From NCBI GenBank assembly GCA_902495265.1, contig CABUWR010000013.1, positions 1-14,188 of the forward strand: a stretch of DNA of 14,188 nucleotides, in the 5' to 3' direction. The stretch comes from an uncultured Collinsella sp. GTDB lineage: Bacteria; Actinomycetota; Coriobacteriia; Coriobacteriales; Coriobacteriaceae. A model generated the notes under the pieces. The model was not told the DNA's origin and did not search any database. It was given only the letters and a program-made list of their open reading frames with translations. The first letter of the stretch is position 1, and each line of letters starts with the position of its first letter. Made by a program: the position numbers and the translations under genes. Positions 6,151-13,822 of the stretch are shown here, one piece after another.

Positions 6151-6987
6151 GTGCCCGGACGTATCAAGCGAGCCGCCATCGTCTCGTTTGCGCTCATGCT
6201 CCTTGTTGCCGCCTGTGTGGCCGCCCTGACGTATACCGTTCGAAGCAGTTCTTCCTCCTCGAATGAAGCCGACAAAGATCTCCCGGTACTCAAAGTCGGC
6301 GTTACGGATAACGACCCCTATGTGTATGTCGATACCACGGGCGATTACGCCGGTATCGATATCGACATCGCCCGCGAGGCCTGCAAACGTGCGGGGATCA
6401 AGCCGCAGTTTGTCGATATTGACTGGAACGATCGCGACCGGCTGCTCAAAAACGGTGATATCGATTGCCTGTGGTGTGATTATTCTCCTTGTTATCGCGA
6501 GGATAAGTATTACTGGACCGAGCCGTATCTAACCGTGACGGTCTTGGTTGCCGCCAAGAAAACGAGTGGCATCAAGTCCTTGGCGCATCTCGATGGAAGC
6601 AAGACCATCGCGGTAATTGCGGGCTCGGTGAGTGAACGCCGATTGCTCGCAGGGGATCTGGAAATCTCGCCGAACGTGCAAATCAAATCGTATGGTTCTG
6701 CCGAACTCTGCAAAGCCGCCCTCGCCAAAGGGTATGTCGACTGTTGGATGGCGGACGTTCAGCCGCTTGACCGACTTGTCGCCCGGTATCCCGGCCTTTA
6801 CCGCGTGTTCGCTGACAACGTTATGACGGTTGATCTGGGCGTCGCGTTTGATGACAGCTATGAAGGACCGATCGTAAAGGATCTCAATACCGCATTGTTT
6901 GCCATGGACCGAGATGGCACGATTGACCGTATTGTGGGCAATTACAAGACAGGAGCGACGACGGGCGGGCAAGGAGCAAATCCATGA
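6151..6987 (+). CDS. Membrane-anchored family 3 extracellular solute-binding protein
   Basis: A 278-residue protein of the amino-acid/polar-solute binding family (SBP_bac_3). Residues 8-30 are hydrophobic after a basic start. VAAC at 19-22 could be a lipobox, but the residues after Cys22 stay hydrophobic (VAALTYTV), so an uncleaved membrane anchor is equally possible. A Ser-rich linker (31-37) leads to the binding domain at about 45-265: VLKVGVTDNDPYVY, the lobe-1 region YAGIDIDIAREACKRAGI, and YSPCYREDKYYWTEPYL, whose Arg116 fits the ligand-binding arginine position. GTG 6151 is chosen because AGGGAGG (6141-6147) lies just upstream and the earlier ATG 6115 overlaps a promoter-like box. The spacing is short, so the start is not certain. 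There are no ABC permease or ATPase genes nearby. Its stop overlaps the start of the diguanylate cyclase (ATGA), suggesting a sensory partner rather than a transporter subunit. The ligand is unknown. Confidence 0.87.
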   Translation: MPGRIKRAAIVSFALMLLVAACVAALTYTVRSSSSSSNEADKDLPVLKVGVTDNDPYVYVDTTGDYAGIDIDIAREACKRAGIKPQFVDIDWNDRDRLLKNGDIDCLWCDYSPCYREDKYYWTEPYLTVTVLVAAKKTSGIKSLAHLDGSKTIAVIAGSVSERRLLAGDLEISPNVQIKSYGSAELCKAALAKGYVDCWMADVQPLDRLVARYPGLYRVFADNVMTVDLGVAFDDSYEGPIVKDLNTALFAMDRDGTIDRIVGNYKTGATTGGQGANP

Positions 6988-8783
6988 CAAATGATGAGCA
7001 CCGCTTGCGTCGAAAGACTCTGACCGTCATAGCTGTCGGCGTTATTGTCAGCGCTGTCTTGTTAGGCCTGTTGTATACGGTTGGAACCCATCGCTGCCTC
7101 GAAAAAACGCTTGGGTTTGGCCAAGAAACCATGGCGTTTTTGGAAAACGCTTGCGAAAAATATGACCGCTACGAACAGGGGAGAAAAACCGAAGAGACGC
7201 ACGATTTGCTCGCCGCGGTCGAATCGTTTGCGACGTTCCTGTCCTCTGATCGCGTTGAGGTTAACGACGATCTTATCGAGCAATTTGTCCATGCCGAGAA
7301 CCTTTCGGGGCTGATGGTCATGGACTCCGATGGCCATATGGCTGCCCACTACGACATCGATGGTCGCGATCCGCTCATGTTGTGGCGAGAGGAGCTGGCC
7401 TGTGCGCCGGTCGCATCGATGTATCAAGGTTCCAAAGTGACCTACTCAACTGTCGTCGAGCGCCGTGGTGTCGTTTTTGCCGTCTGTGCTATCCCGTATG
7501 GCGACGGCGTTGCCTTGGCATACCGCTCATTTGTTTCCGATCCAGCGGACGACTATTCATATGCCATAGCCGACGTGCTTTCGAACAGCACCTTCCACCA
7601 GGGCCCCACGGTGCTTGTTATGGAGGATGCGGAGATTGTCTCATCCAACAGCGCCGATGCTGACGTGTCGCTCGCCCGATTCCTCACCAGCGCAGGGGTT
7701 GAGTGGAAAGACGATGGCCTAACGCGCATCGAATATCGAGGAGACAAATGGTACGCGGTGCGTGCGGCATACAAGGACTACCGCCTGTTTGCGCTGTATC
7801 CCAAATCTGAGGTCATGTCTGGCAGGATCACATTTGTCGCCGCTGGCGTCTTGGTGTGCCTTGCGTTTTGGGTCGTGGTACTGTTGGCTCGAAATATCGT
7901 TGATCGCCGCAATTTGGTCGAAAAGGATAAACAGCTCGGCATTATCAATGCCATAAGCGCCATCTACGATTCGACCTTCCTTTTGCATCTCGACACCCTC
8001 GAGATCGAGGGAATCAATATGTCGCCGACGATAGCGAAGATATTTGCCGAGCACAGCGAGGCATATGACTTTATGGACACGGTCTGCCGGGATATCGTGA
8101 GCCCCGAAAGCCGCGAAGCGGTTGTGGGACTCGTAGATATAAGTACGCTTCGCGAGCGTATGGAGGGCGTACCGTACTTGGCTGCCGAGGTGCGAGATTG
8201 TCGAGGCGCTTGGTACTCGCTACAGGTTGTCCCCCAGCATCGCGATGAGCAAGGCCGGCTGGAGTCGGTCGTCGTGGCGACGCACAACATATCGATGGTC
8301 AAGCATGCCGAGGAGCTGACATACCAAGACAAACTGACGGGGCTTCGCAACCGCAACTACCTTGAATCGCGCGGAGATAGCCTGGTAAACGAGGGCTTGC
8401 CCGTGAGCGTGATTATGTTGGACTGCAATTATCTCAAGCGGACCAACGATATCTACGGTCACGAGATGGGGGATGAACTGCTGCGACGGACGGCGTCCGT
8501 GCTGCGGCGGGTGGCTGGTGCGGATTACCTGCCGATGCGCGTTGGCGGCGACGAGTTTTTGCTGGTTTGCCCCCATACTGACAACGAGTCTGCGCTCGGG
8601 CTGGAACAGGATCTTCGTCTCGGTCTTGCCGCGGTAAGCGATGAGGCACTGACGGTCAGCGCATCGATTGGCGTGGCGACCGTCGAGACGGCTGGAAATA
8701 CGCTGGCCGATGTATATCGTGTCGCCGACCACAATATGTATCGGGAGAAGCGCACAGTCCACGCACGGGGTACGGGCTGCTAA
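6984..8783 (+). CDS. Membrane-bound sensor diguanylate cyclase (GGDEF)
   Basis: A 599-residue protein predicted to make cyclic di-GMP from two GTP at the inner face of the membrane. TM1 spans about 12-32. An extracytoplasmic region of about 33-280, perhaps Cache-like (LMVMDSDGHMAAHYDIDG), is followed by TM2 at about 282-302. A PAS-like stretch spans about 318-440. The GGDEF domain is at about 445-592. It starts with DKLTGLRNRNYL (449-460), continues with D480, N488 and D497 at the metal and guanine positions, and has an intact GGDEF at 521-525. The usual inhibitory RxxD site before GGDEF is absent. ATG 6984 overlaps the upstream stop by four bases and has AAGGAG at 6971-6976. The upstream solute-binding protein may supply the signal. 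No c-di-GMP effector or EAL phosphodiesterase is visible nearby. Confidence 0.94.
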   Translation: MTNDEHRLRRKTLTVIAVGVIVSAVLLGLLYTVGTHRCLEKTLGFGQETMAFLENACEKYDRYEQGRKTEETHDLLAAVESFATFLSSDRVEVNDDLIEQFVHAENLSGLMVMDSDGHMAAHYDIDGRDPLMLWREELACAPVASMYQGSKVTYSTVVERRGVVFAVCAIPYGDGVALAYRSFVSDPADDYSYAIADVLSNSTFHQGPTVLVMEDAEIVSSNSADADVSLARFLTSAGVEWKDDGLTRIEYRGDKWYAVRAAYKDYRLFALYPKSEVMSGRITFVAAGVLVCLAFWVVVLLARNIVDRRNLVEKDKQLGIINAISAIYDSTFLLHLDTLEIEGINMSPTIAKIFAEHSEAYDFMDTVCRDIVSPESREAVVGLVDISTLRERMEGVPYLAAEVRDCRGAWYSLQVVPQHRDEQGRLESVVVATHNISMVKHAEELTYQDKLTGLRNRNYLESRGDSLVNEGLPVSVIMLDCNYLKRTNDIYGHEMGDELLRRTASVLRRVAGADYLPMRVGGDEFLLVCPHTDNESALGLEQDLRLGLAAVSDEALTVSASIGVATVETAGNTLADVYRVADHNMYREKRTVHARGTGC

Positions 8784-8881
8784 TCTTGCCCCCACTAATC
8801 TATGCATCGTAGGATGTTGAATCGGTGCTTACGAGAATAAGTCGGCCCAGGCGGGGATAATAGACGTCTGAAATTTCTTTC

Positions 8882-8896
8882 TGAGAGGGGATCTCA
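8882..8896 (+). promoter_or_regulatory. Small hairpin presenting the ribosome-binding site of the TSCPD gene
   Basis: TGAGA (8882-8886) pairs with TCTCA (8892-8896) around the loop GGGGA, and ATG 8897 follows directly. The purine-rich Shine-Dalgarno stretch AGAGGGGA therefore lies in the loop and 5' arm. A GATAAT at 8856-8861 may be the -10 box, though its -35 is poor. Whether the 5-bp stem matters in vivo is unknown. Confidence 0.35.
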
Positions 8897-9160
8897 ATGA
8901 TTAGTTTTGACTACAAGCCTCAGGGTGTATGCTCTCGCAATATCCACCTCAATCTTTCCGATGACGGCAGCAAAGTGCTGGGCGTCGAGTTTACCGGCGG
9001 CTGCGACGGCAATCTCAAGGCTATCTCCAAGCTGGTCGAGGGTGCTCCTGCCGATCGCGTAATCGAGGTTCTCGCTGGTAATACCTGCGGTATGAAAAAG
9101 ACCTCCTGCGCCGATCAGCTTACGCGCGCTATCGAGGCCGCTCGCGCCGAGATCGCCTAA
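8897..9160 (+). CDS. Small TSCPD-domain protein (TIGR03905-like)
   Basis: An 87-residue cytosolic protein. It matches the short stand-alone TSCPD family: YKPQGVCS near the N-terminus, EFTGGCDGN (31-39), then AGNTCGMKKTSCADQL (60-75). The four cysteines (12, 36, 64, 71) are the conserved ones and suggest metal binding. Related domains occur at the C-terminus of some B12-dependent ribonucleotide reductases, but no clear role is established for the small form. The usual TSCPDQL reads TSCADQL here. ATG 8897 follows AGAGGGGA. The stop codon overlaps the next ATG by one base (TAATG), so the following Tat lipoprotein is probably translated by coupling. Confidence 0.9.
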   Translation: MISFDYKPQGVCSRNIHLNLSDDGSKVLGVEFTGGCDGNLKAISKLVEGAPADRVIEVLAGNTCGMKKTSCADQLTRAIEAARAEIA

Positions 9161-10371
9161 TGGGTATCGCCGACCGCTTTAAGAATGGAATAACGCGTCG
9201 AGGTTTTGTGCTGGGTGGCGCCGCTACCGGTACTGCTGCCGTACTGGCCGGTTGCTCGAAAAAAACGGGCACGAGTGATGACGCCGCTGGCGAGCCGCAG
9301 GTTATCAAGGACGATTCGAAGATTGTCTCGATCACTGATGAGTACGAAGCTGTTGATATCGATCTTGAGCCCGCGGCCTCGTGGACGCTGCCGCTGGGCA
9401 CGCTGCTGTACTACTGCGATGGCGACTACGCTGCCGCGATGATGGCGCCTGCTTCTGCCCTGCATGCCAATACGCTTGGTGTGCTCAACCTGGGCGATGG
9501 CTCGCTTACCACACTTATTGAGGATCCCATTGAGGGAACCGGTTATGCGTTTTACGACGTTCGCGCGGGTGATGGCGTGTTCGCGTGGGTCGAGATGAAC
9601 TTCGCCAATGCGTCTTGGAAACTCTATGCGCAAAACCTTGCAGGCTCCTCCCTTACCGGCAACGCTGTCGAGCTCGACCGCGGTGGCGAAAACTACGATC
9701 CGCCGCTCTTCACGGCGTATGGGTCGTCGGTCATCTGGTATAAGATGCCTTCGTCCGGCGGCACCAAGACGAGTAACGATTCGTACTGCTACCGTCAGTC
9801 GCCCAGCGAGTCCAAGCCTGAGACTATTTGGAAGTCGACGGGCCGCTTCGCATCCGCCCCGCGTGTGAGCGACGGCATCCTGACCATCTCGCCCCGTGTA
9901 CACAATGATGAGGGCGTCTATTACGGTATGACGGCGATCGACCTGACTGACGGCAACAACACGAAGCGGGCTCAGCTGGTGCTTCCTTCGTCGGTTTCGC
10001 CTTTCGAGGCCGTGTATATGGGAGACACCTTCGTGTTCTCCATTGAGGCGACGTATAGCGGTGTGGGCAGCCTGGGCAATATGGGCACCTATATCGGTAA
10101 CGAGGGCGGGCCGTACCTCTTCCTTTCGCGTGAGCCGCTCGCGTGCGCTGCGGGAAGGAAAAACAAATACCTGGTTAAAGTTCAGGCGTCGCATTTTTTG
10201 ATTGACACTTCGGCTAAGACCTACGGCTCGCTTCTGTCGCCCGACCGAGCCTTGGAGTATGGCGATTATCCTGCTACGGCGGGTAAATCGAGCTCGTTCT
10301 TAACGTACGCAACGGTGCGTAACAGCCAGGGAATTCCCGAGACGGTTACCGCTCGCTTGTTCTCTCTTTAG
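9160..10371 (+). CDS. Tat-exported lipoprotein, beta-propeller-like, unknown function
   Basis: A 403-residue protein. Residues 1-32 are a clear Tat lipoprotein signal: TRRGFV (12-17, twin Arg at 13-14), a short hydrophobic stretch and the lipobox VLAGC ending at Cys32. Tat export implies folding in the cytoplasm before secretion. After an acidic linker (33-65), the mature part has repeated short strand patterns such as LGVLNLGDGSLTTLI and GDGVFAWVEMNFANASWKLYAQNL, which suggest a beta-propeller or other all-beta fold. I see no cofactor or catalytic motif and cannot name a family. Its ATG shares one base with the TSCPD stop and has no strong ribosome-binding site of its own, which supports translational coupling. 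A 345-residue minus-strand open frame here is a shadow. Confidence 0.88.
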   Translation: MGIADRFKNGITRRGFVLGGAATGTAAVLAGCSKKTGTSDDAAGEPQVIKDDSKIVSITDEYEAVDIDLEPAASWTLPLGTLLYYCDGDYAAAMMAPASALHANTLGVLNLGDGSLTTLIEDPIEGTGYAFYDVRAGDGVFAWVEMNFANASWKLYAQNLAGSSLTGNAVELDRGGENYDPPLFTAYGSSVIWYKMPSSGGTKTSNDSYCYRQSPSESKPETIWKSTGRFASAPRVSDGILTISPRVHNDEGVYYGMTAIDLTDGNNTKRAQLVLPSSVSPFEAVYMGDTFVFSIEATYSGVGSLGNMGTYIGNEGGPYLFLSREPLACAAGRKNKYLVKVQASHFLIDTSAKTYGSLLSPDRALEYGDYPATAGKSSSFLTYATVRNSQGIPETVTARLFSL

Positions 10372-10430
10372 TCTCCGAGGGGTTAAAAAGGCGTCGACAG
10401 GGGAATAAGCGCGTTGTGACTATGAGTACC

Positions 10431-10469
10431 GCCCGCCGAGCTATCGCACCCATGCGATGCCCGGTGGGC
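10431..10469. promoter_or_regulatory. Nested inverted repeat upstream of the response regulator
   Basis: The outer stem pairs GCCCGCCG (10431-10438) with CGGTGGGC (10462-10469), with one G-T pair. The inner stem pairs ATCGCA (10443-10448) with TGCGAT (10453-10458) around CCCA. No T-tract follows, so it is a poor intrinsic terminator. It ends 10 bases before a possible -10 box (TAAAAT, 10480-10485), overlapping where the -35 and an operator would lie. It could bind a regulator or cap the 3' end of the upstream transcript. Confidence 0.45.
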
Positions 10470-10524
10470 TCAGGTGCGTTAAAATGAGCTTGTTCTTAGC
10501 TAATTGAGACAGGGGGGCCGTGTT

Positions 10525-11247
10525 ATGGCTTCAGATGCAAAAAAGATTCTGCTGGTCGAGGACGAGAAGGCAATCCGTGACGCTGTCGCTGCCTATCTCG
10601 AGCGCGAAGGCTACTGGGTTGTGGGCGTCGGCGACGGCCAGTCCGCGATCGAGGAGTTCGAGAAGCATCAGTTCGACCTGGTCGTGCTCGACCTCATGCT
10701 CCCTAAGATTCCCGGCGAGCGCGTTTGCCGCACCATTCGCGATACCTCGGATGTCCCCATCATCATGCTGACGGCTAAGGGCGAGATCGAGGACCGTATT
10801 ATCGGTCTTGAGCTCGGCGCCGACGACTATCTGATTAAGCCGTTTTCGCCGCGCGAGCTTGTCGCGCGCGTGCGCGCCTTGTTCCGCCGTGCCCACCAGG
10901 CCGATGAGCCGGCCGTCGAGGTGCTCGACTTTGGCGATCTGGTCATTGATATCTCGGGCCACAAGATTTTGGTCGAGGGCAAGGAAGTCGACCTGACGGC
11001 TTCCGAGTTCAAGCTGCTCACCACGCTTGCCCGTCACCCCGGCCGCGTCTACAACCGCATGGAGCTGGTCGAGAAGGTGCTCGGCTACGACTTCGAGGGT
11101 TACGAACGCACCATCGACAGCCACGTGAAGAACCTTCGCGCCAAGCTGGGTGACGACCCCAAGAAGCCCAAGTGGCTCTACACCGTCCACGGTGTCGGCT
11201 ACCGCTTCGAGGCTCCGACCAAGACCGATAAGTCGGACGAGAAATAA
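10525..11247 (+). CDS. OmpR/PhoB-family response regulator
   Basis: A 240-residue DNA-binding regulator, partner of the histidine kinase 12 bases downstream. The receiver domain (about 7-117) has the acidic pair E12/D13, the phosphoacceptor Asp56 in VVLDLMLPK, Thr83 in LTAKG and Lys105 in IKPFSP. The C-terminal winged helix (about 135-229) has DLTASEFKLLTTLARHPGRVYNR in form and ends YTVHGVGYRFEA, as in PhoB/OmpR proteins. The frame is open from a TTG at 10504, but ATG 10525 is preferred: the receiver begins soon after it and AGGGGGG lies at 10511-10517. The C-terminal tail is short and charged. Targets cannot be inferred, though the inverted repeat at 10431-10469 is a candidate autoregulatory site. 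Confidence 0.95.
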   Translation: MASDAKKILLVEDEKAIRDAVAAYLEREGYWVVGVGDGQSAIEEFEKHQFDLVVLDLMLPKIPGERVCRTIRDTSDVPIIMLTAKGEIEDRIIGLELGADDYLIKPFSPRELVARVRALFRRAHQADEPAVEVLDFGDLVIDISGHKILVEGKEVDLTASEFKLLTTLARHPGRVYNRMELVEKVLGYDFEGYERTIDSHVKNLRAKLGDDPKKPKWLYTVHGVGYRFEAPTKTDKSDEK

Positions 11248-11259
11248 AGGAAATCACAT

Positions 11260-12825
11260 ATGACACCTGCGCGCTTTGAAATCGGGCAAAAGCATAAGCA
11301 GGAGAACGAGGCGGGTTCCAAGGCTAGTTGGAACACGCCTCGTTCCGATTCACGGCCAACGATGAGCTATCCCTCGCGCATGGCCCTGGCTTTTGCCCTG
11401 ACATCGCTCATGACGGTATTGGTGCTGGTGGGCGTAGTCTCCGTTGTATGGGGCACGGTTTTTACGGATTACACGCGCTCCAATATTGTCGAAATCGCCA
11501 ATTCCGCTGCCGAAAAGTTGGCAACGTCATATGAGGAAAACGGTTCTTGGACTGCGGGGGAGCTGCGTACGGTCGCGACATCGAGTTTGGTGTCCGACGA
11601 TCTTGGTATGCAGGTCGTCAATAAAAAAGGCGTCATCGTCTACGACGACTCGTGGCCCTCGGCAAGCGCTACTGCCGATGTACGCGAAAATCAGGCGACG
11701 ACCGATGGTACGAGCGGAAAGAAGGCATCGCACAGTCCAGTCTCGTCTGCTCCCACCGATTCCAATAGTGTTGCCAACGTTGAGATCGTGACATCCTCCG
11801 GCGAGCACGTGGGTCAGGTCAAATTGTGGGCGATTGGCTCCGATGCTCTGCTCACCAGGGCAGACTCAGCATTCAGAGAGAAGACCTTTAACGCCATGGC
11901 TCTTGCCGCGGTTGTGGCCGTCTGCATCTCGGTCGTTATCGGAGCGCTCATGTCGCGCATGCTCACCAAGCCGATTCATCGCATCACCAGTACCGCAAAG
12001 CAAATCCGTGACGGCGACCTGTCGGCTCGCACGGGACTGCGCGGTGATGACGAGATCGATCAGCTGGGAGAGACCTTCGACGAGATGGCCACCTCACTCG
12101 AAAAGGATATGAAGCACGAGAAGCGCCTGACCTCTGATGTTGCCCACGAGCTGCGCACGCCGCTCATGGCCATGCTTGCAACGGTCGAGGCCATGCAAGA
12201 CGGTGTGTATCCCACCGACGACGAACACCTGGAGACGGTCGCTTCCGAGACGCGTCGCCTGGCTCGTCTGGTGCAGCAGATGCTCGACCTATCGCGTATG
12301 GAAAACAGCACGGCTCCGCTCAATCTAGAACCGGTGGACATGGTTCCGTTCGTGCGATCGATTGTGAACGGCCAGGAGCGTCTGTTTGCCGACCGTGACC
12401 TTCGTCTTCGCTTTGCAGATGAGACGCAGGGCCACGATGACGTTGTCGAGGCAGATCCCGACATGATCACGCAATGCGTCATCAACCTCTTGAGTAACGC
12501 CATGCGCTATACCCCCGAGGGGGGTTGGGTCGTGGTGTCGGTGCTCAGCGACCGCAAGCACGTTGATATCGCGGTTTCGGATACGGGCATCGGTATCGCC
12601 AAGGATGATTTGTCGCGCATCTTCGGTCGTTTTTGGCGTGCCGACGCCAGTCGCGCCCGCGAGGCGGGTGGCCTGGGCGTGGGCCTCGCCGTGACCAAGC
12701 AGATTGTCGAGCGTCATCACGGCTACATATCCGTGGAGTCGGAGCTTGGAAAGGGTACGACTTTTACGATTCATCTGCCTCGCGAGCACACGGCGGACGC
12801 GGCATCTACTACAATGGAGCACTAG
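11260..12825 (+). CDS. Transmembrane sensor histidine kinase
   Basis: A 521-residue kinase of the HisKA class, paired with the upstream response regulator. A hydrophilic N-terminal stretch (1-40) precedes TM1 (about 43-67). An extracytoplasmic sensor region (about 68-208) contains a Ser/Thr-rich low-complexity part at 135-170. TM2 (about 211-231) leads to HAMP (about 231-284). Then come the H-box DVAHELRTPL with His296, the N-box NLLSNAMRYTPEGG (409-422), the G1 box DTGIG (441-445), the F-box FGRFWR and the G2 box GLGVGLA (471-477). ATG 11260 has AAGGAA (11247-11252) seven bases upstream. ATG 11362, just before TM1, is a possible alternative start but lacks a ribosome-binding site. The signal sensed is unknown. 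Confidence 0.95.
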   Translation: MTPARFEIGQKHKQENEAGSKASWNTPRSDSRPTMSYPSRMALAFALTSLMTVLVLVGVVSVVWGTVFTDYTRSNIVEIANSAAEKLATSYEENGSWTAGELRTVATSSLVSDDLGMQVVNKKGVIVYDDSWPSASATADVRENQATTDGTSGKKASHSPVSSAPTDSNSVANVEIVTSSGEHVGQVKLWAIGSDALLTRADSAFREKTFNAMALAAVVAVCISVVIGALMSRMLTKPIHRITSTAKQIRDGDLSARTGLRGDDEIDQLGETFDEMATSLEKDMKHEKRLTSDVAHELRTPLMAMLATVEAMQDGVYPTDDEHLETVASETRRLARLVQQMLDLSRMENSTAPLNLEPVDMVPFVRSIVNGQERLFADRDLRLRFADETQGHDDVVEADPDMITQCVINLLSNAMRYTPEGGWVVVSVLSDRKHVDIAVSDTGIGIAKDDLSRIFGRFWRADASRAREAGGLGVGLAVTKQIVERHHGYISVESELGKGTTFTIHLPREHTADAASTTMEH

Positions 12826-12884
12826 CTTTTCGCTATTCGGTGAAGGAGAGGTTTCGTCCCTGCCGTTCCGAGTTTGCGAAAACG

Positions 12885-12902
12885 TGCGGGAAAGAACCCG
12901 CA
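12885..12902 (+). other. Short hairpin between the histidine kinase and purC
   Basis: TGCGGG (12885-12890) pairs with CCCGCA (12897-12902) around AAAGAA. No T-run follows directly, so it is a weak terminator candidate at best. It lies 33 bases before the purC start and could be part of the purC leader. The rest of the 109-base gap shows no clear promoter. Confidence 0.3.
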
Positions 12903-12934
12903 TTACTGTCGTATTTTGGTAAGGAGTGACTCAC

Positions 12935-13822
12935 GTGACAACGATGGAGCGTCGTCCGGATTCCCGTGGCAAGGTTCGTGATATCTATGATGCCGGTGAA
13001 AACCTGCTGATGGTCGCCACCGACCGCATTTCTGCGTTCGACTTCATTCTTCCCGACGAGATTCCGTTTAAGGGAGAGGTGCTCAACCGCATCTCGGCAT
13101 TCTGGTTCGATAAGTTTGCCGACATCGTTCCCAACCATCTCGTCTCCATCGATCCGGCGGATTTCCCCGAGGAGTTTGCCGAGTATCGTGACTACCTCGC
13201 AGGTCGCGCCATGCTGGTCAAGAAGGCCCAGACGATTCCTATCGAGTGCATCGTCCGCGGTTATCTGACCGGTTCGGGCAAGAAGACCTATGACGAGAAC
13301 GGCACCGTCTGCGGCATCCAGCTGCCCGAGGGTCTGACCGAGGCCTCCAAGCTTCCCGAGCCGCTGTTCACGCCGTCCACGAAGGCCGAGATTGGCGACC
13401 ACGACGAGAACATTTCGTTCGAGCGTTGCTGCGAAATCGTGGGTGAGGACATCGCCACGCAGATTCGCGACCTGTCCCTCAAGATTTACAAGGCCGCTGC
13501 CGAGTATGCCGCGACTCGAGGCATCATCATCGCCGACACCAAGTTCGAGTTCGGTGTCATCGATGGCAAGGTTACGCTGATCGACGAGTGCCTAACGCCC
13601 GACTCCAGCCGTTTCTGGCCCGCCGCCAGCTACGAGGAGGGCAAGATTCAGCCCAGCTACGACAAACAATTCGTCCGCAATTGGCTCAAAGCCAACTGGG
13701 ATATGACGGGGGAGACCCCGCACCTGCCCGCCGAGGTCATCGATGGCACGTCCGAGCGCTATCGCGAGGCCTTCCAGATCATCACGGGCTCCCAGTTCAC
13801 AAGCATGAAGGAGAACGCATAA
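12935..13822 (+). CDS. purC: SAICAR synthase (phosphoribosylaminoimidazole-succinocarboxamide synthase)
   Basis: A 295-residue cytosolic ligase that joins CAIR and aspartate using ATP to make SAICAR, the substrate of the PurB enzyme encoded at 4666-6012. Diagnostic stretches are GKVRDIYDAGENLLMVATDR at the N-terminus, RISAFDFILPDEIPFKG, IPIECIVRGYLTGSG, DTKFEFG and LIDECLTPDSSRFWP. At about 295 residues it is the longer form, not the roughly 240-residue E. coli type. GTG 12935 is chosen because AAGGAG (12921-12926) lies eight bases upstream. The GTG at 12926 overlaps that site, and ATG 12944 is too far from it. The next gene starts directly after the stop, so purC is translated with it. Confidence 0.97.
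   Translation: MTTMERRPDSRGKVRDIYDAGENLLMVATDRISAFDFILPDEIPFKGEVLNRISAFWFDKFADIVPNHLVSIDPADFPEEFAEYRDYLAGRAMLVKKAQTIPIECIVRGYLTGSGKKTYDENGTVCGIQLPEGLTEASKLPEPLFTPSTKAEIGDHDENISFERCCEIVGEDIATQIRDLSLKIYKAAAEYAATRGIIIADTKFEFGVIDGKVTLIDECLTPDSSRFWPAASYEEGKIQPSYDKQFVRNWLKANWDMTGETPHLPAEVIDGTSERYREAFQIITGSQFTSMKENA

Noticed and set aside
9157..10194. A 345-codon open frame on the minus strand
   Set aside because: It is opposite the Tat lipoprotein gene, whose signal peptide and coupling to the upstream gene are clear. The Arg-rich antisense product looks like a shadow.
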